This document shows, in pieces, positions 63,481 through 64,000 of a stretch of 64,000 nucleotides of DNA (within the stretch, counting starts at the first letter, position 1; each line of letters starts with the position of its first letter). Source of the stretch: Pachypanchax playfairii. Its lineage: Eukaryota; Chordata; Actinopteri; Cyprinodontiformes; Aplocheilidae. Position numbers and translations under genes: made by a program. The notes beneath the pieces were generated by a model that ran no database searches, was not told where the DNA came from, and worked only from the letters and a program-made list of their open reading frames with translations. The stretch lies in contig SSNP01000005.1 of assembly GCA_006937955.1 (NCBI GenBank), positions 9,342,040 through 9,406,039 on the forward strand, in the 5' to 3' direction.

Positions 63481-64000
63481 CTGAATCATTATTCAGTCAA
63501 CTCCGAGCCCGAGTTCTCCCCCAGTTAGATGACATTATTAGATGCATAGGAGAATATAAAGATGATGTTCCTATTGGATAGAAAAGACTTTTCTCTCAGT
63601 TCTTCCTCAAAACCCCCAAAATCCATCCATCATAAGCCTGTAACACACACTCCTCCTCCACCCTGCTGAGGGTGGACTTAAATAGTGATCCATTCGTGAT
63701 CCACCCTTGGGCTGATCCACTTGTTCTTTACTTTGTTCATGAAACCTTAAAAAACATCCATTTGGGGCCTATTTCAGTGCCTCTGTTTATATTTTTCTTT
63801 TCTTTTTTTTCCCAGTTGTGCTCTTGTTTCTGACTGTTTCATATTGAAAGTGTCTCTGAGACGTTGGAGTTCTTACCACCATCTAGAATGTGATAAAGGG
63901 TCGTGTTAAAATGTGCTTTGAGTGTCTCACATTTGCACACTTTCCTCATTAAATATAATTTGTTGCCTGCTAAATAATTTGGACAATGATTGATTGTTTG
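63481..64000. other. Window end, no gene seen
   Basis: No exon or repeat family recognised in the final 520 bases. Confidence 0.4.

Overview
This window looks like a teleost fish nuclear genome. It is AT-rich, its genes are built from many small exons with GT-AG introns, and it carries fish-type Tc1, hAT, TTAA-type and LINE repeats. It also holds two egg-envelope (choriogenin) genes of the liver-expressed fish type. All exon models below were built by hand from splice sites and reading-frame continuity. No search was run.

Layout. (1) 90-1597, minus: exons of a BTB-BACK-Kelch protein, incomplete at one or both ends. (2) 2917-7087, minus: a complete 11-exon choline kinase gene (chkb-like, 427 aa). 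(3) 8177-11755, plus: a broken remnant of the domain III/IV part of a T-type-like voltage-gated calcium channel, with stops and frameshifts. One exon is split by an apparently intact Tc1 transposon (8981-10582). (4) 11826-12314: a TTAA-flanked MITE with a very G-rich core. (5) 13551-16261, minus, and 18934-21659, plus: a head-to-head pair, choriogenin H (zp1-type, 647 aa) and choriogenin L (zp3-type, 457 aa). Each has the same TATA octamer and a near-perfect estrogen response element upstream. (6) 23395-43502, plus: mapk8ip2 (JIP2), 14 exons, 1291 aa. (7) 46037-48827, minus: arylsulfatase A (arsa), 8 exons, 500 aa, tail-to-tail with mapk8ip2. (8) 48828-64000: no convincing gene. This part holds a 2.3-2.7 kb duplication lying exactly on either side of a 10-N gap, nested Tc1/TTAA elements, a hAT MITE and a decayed LINE.

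How it fits together. chkb, mapk8ip2 and arsa are also close neighbours on human 22q13.33, so this is a conserved block. The choriogenin pair sits between chkb and mapk8ip2. Both choriogenins end in a dibasic or furin-like site with no membrane anchor after it, which fits secretion from liver under estrogen and transport to the ovary. Most of the novelty lies in the choriogenin pair with its shared control signals, the channel pseudogene with its transposon, and the suspicious duplication at the gap.
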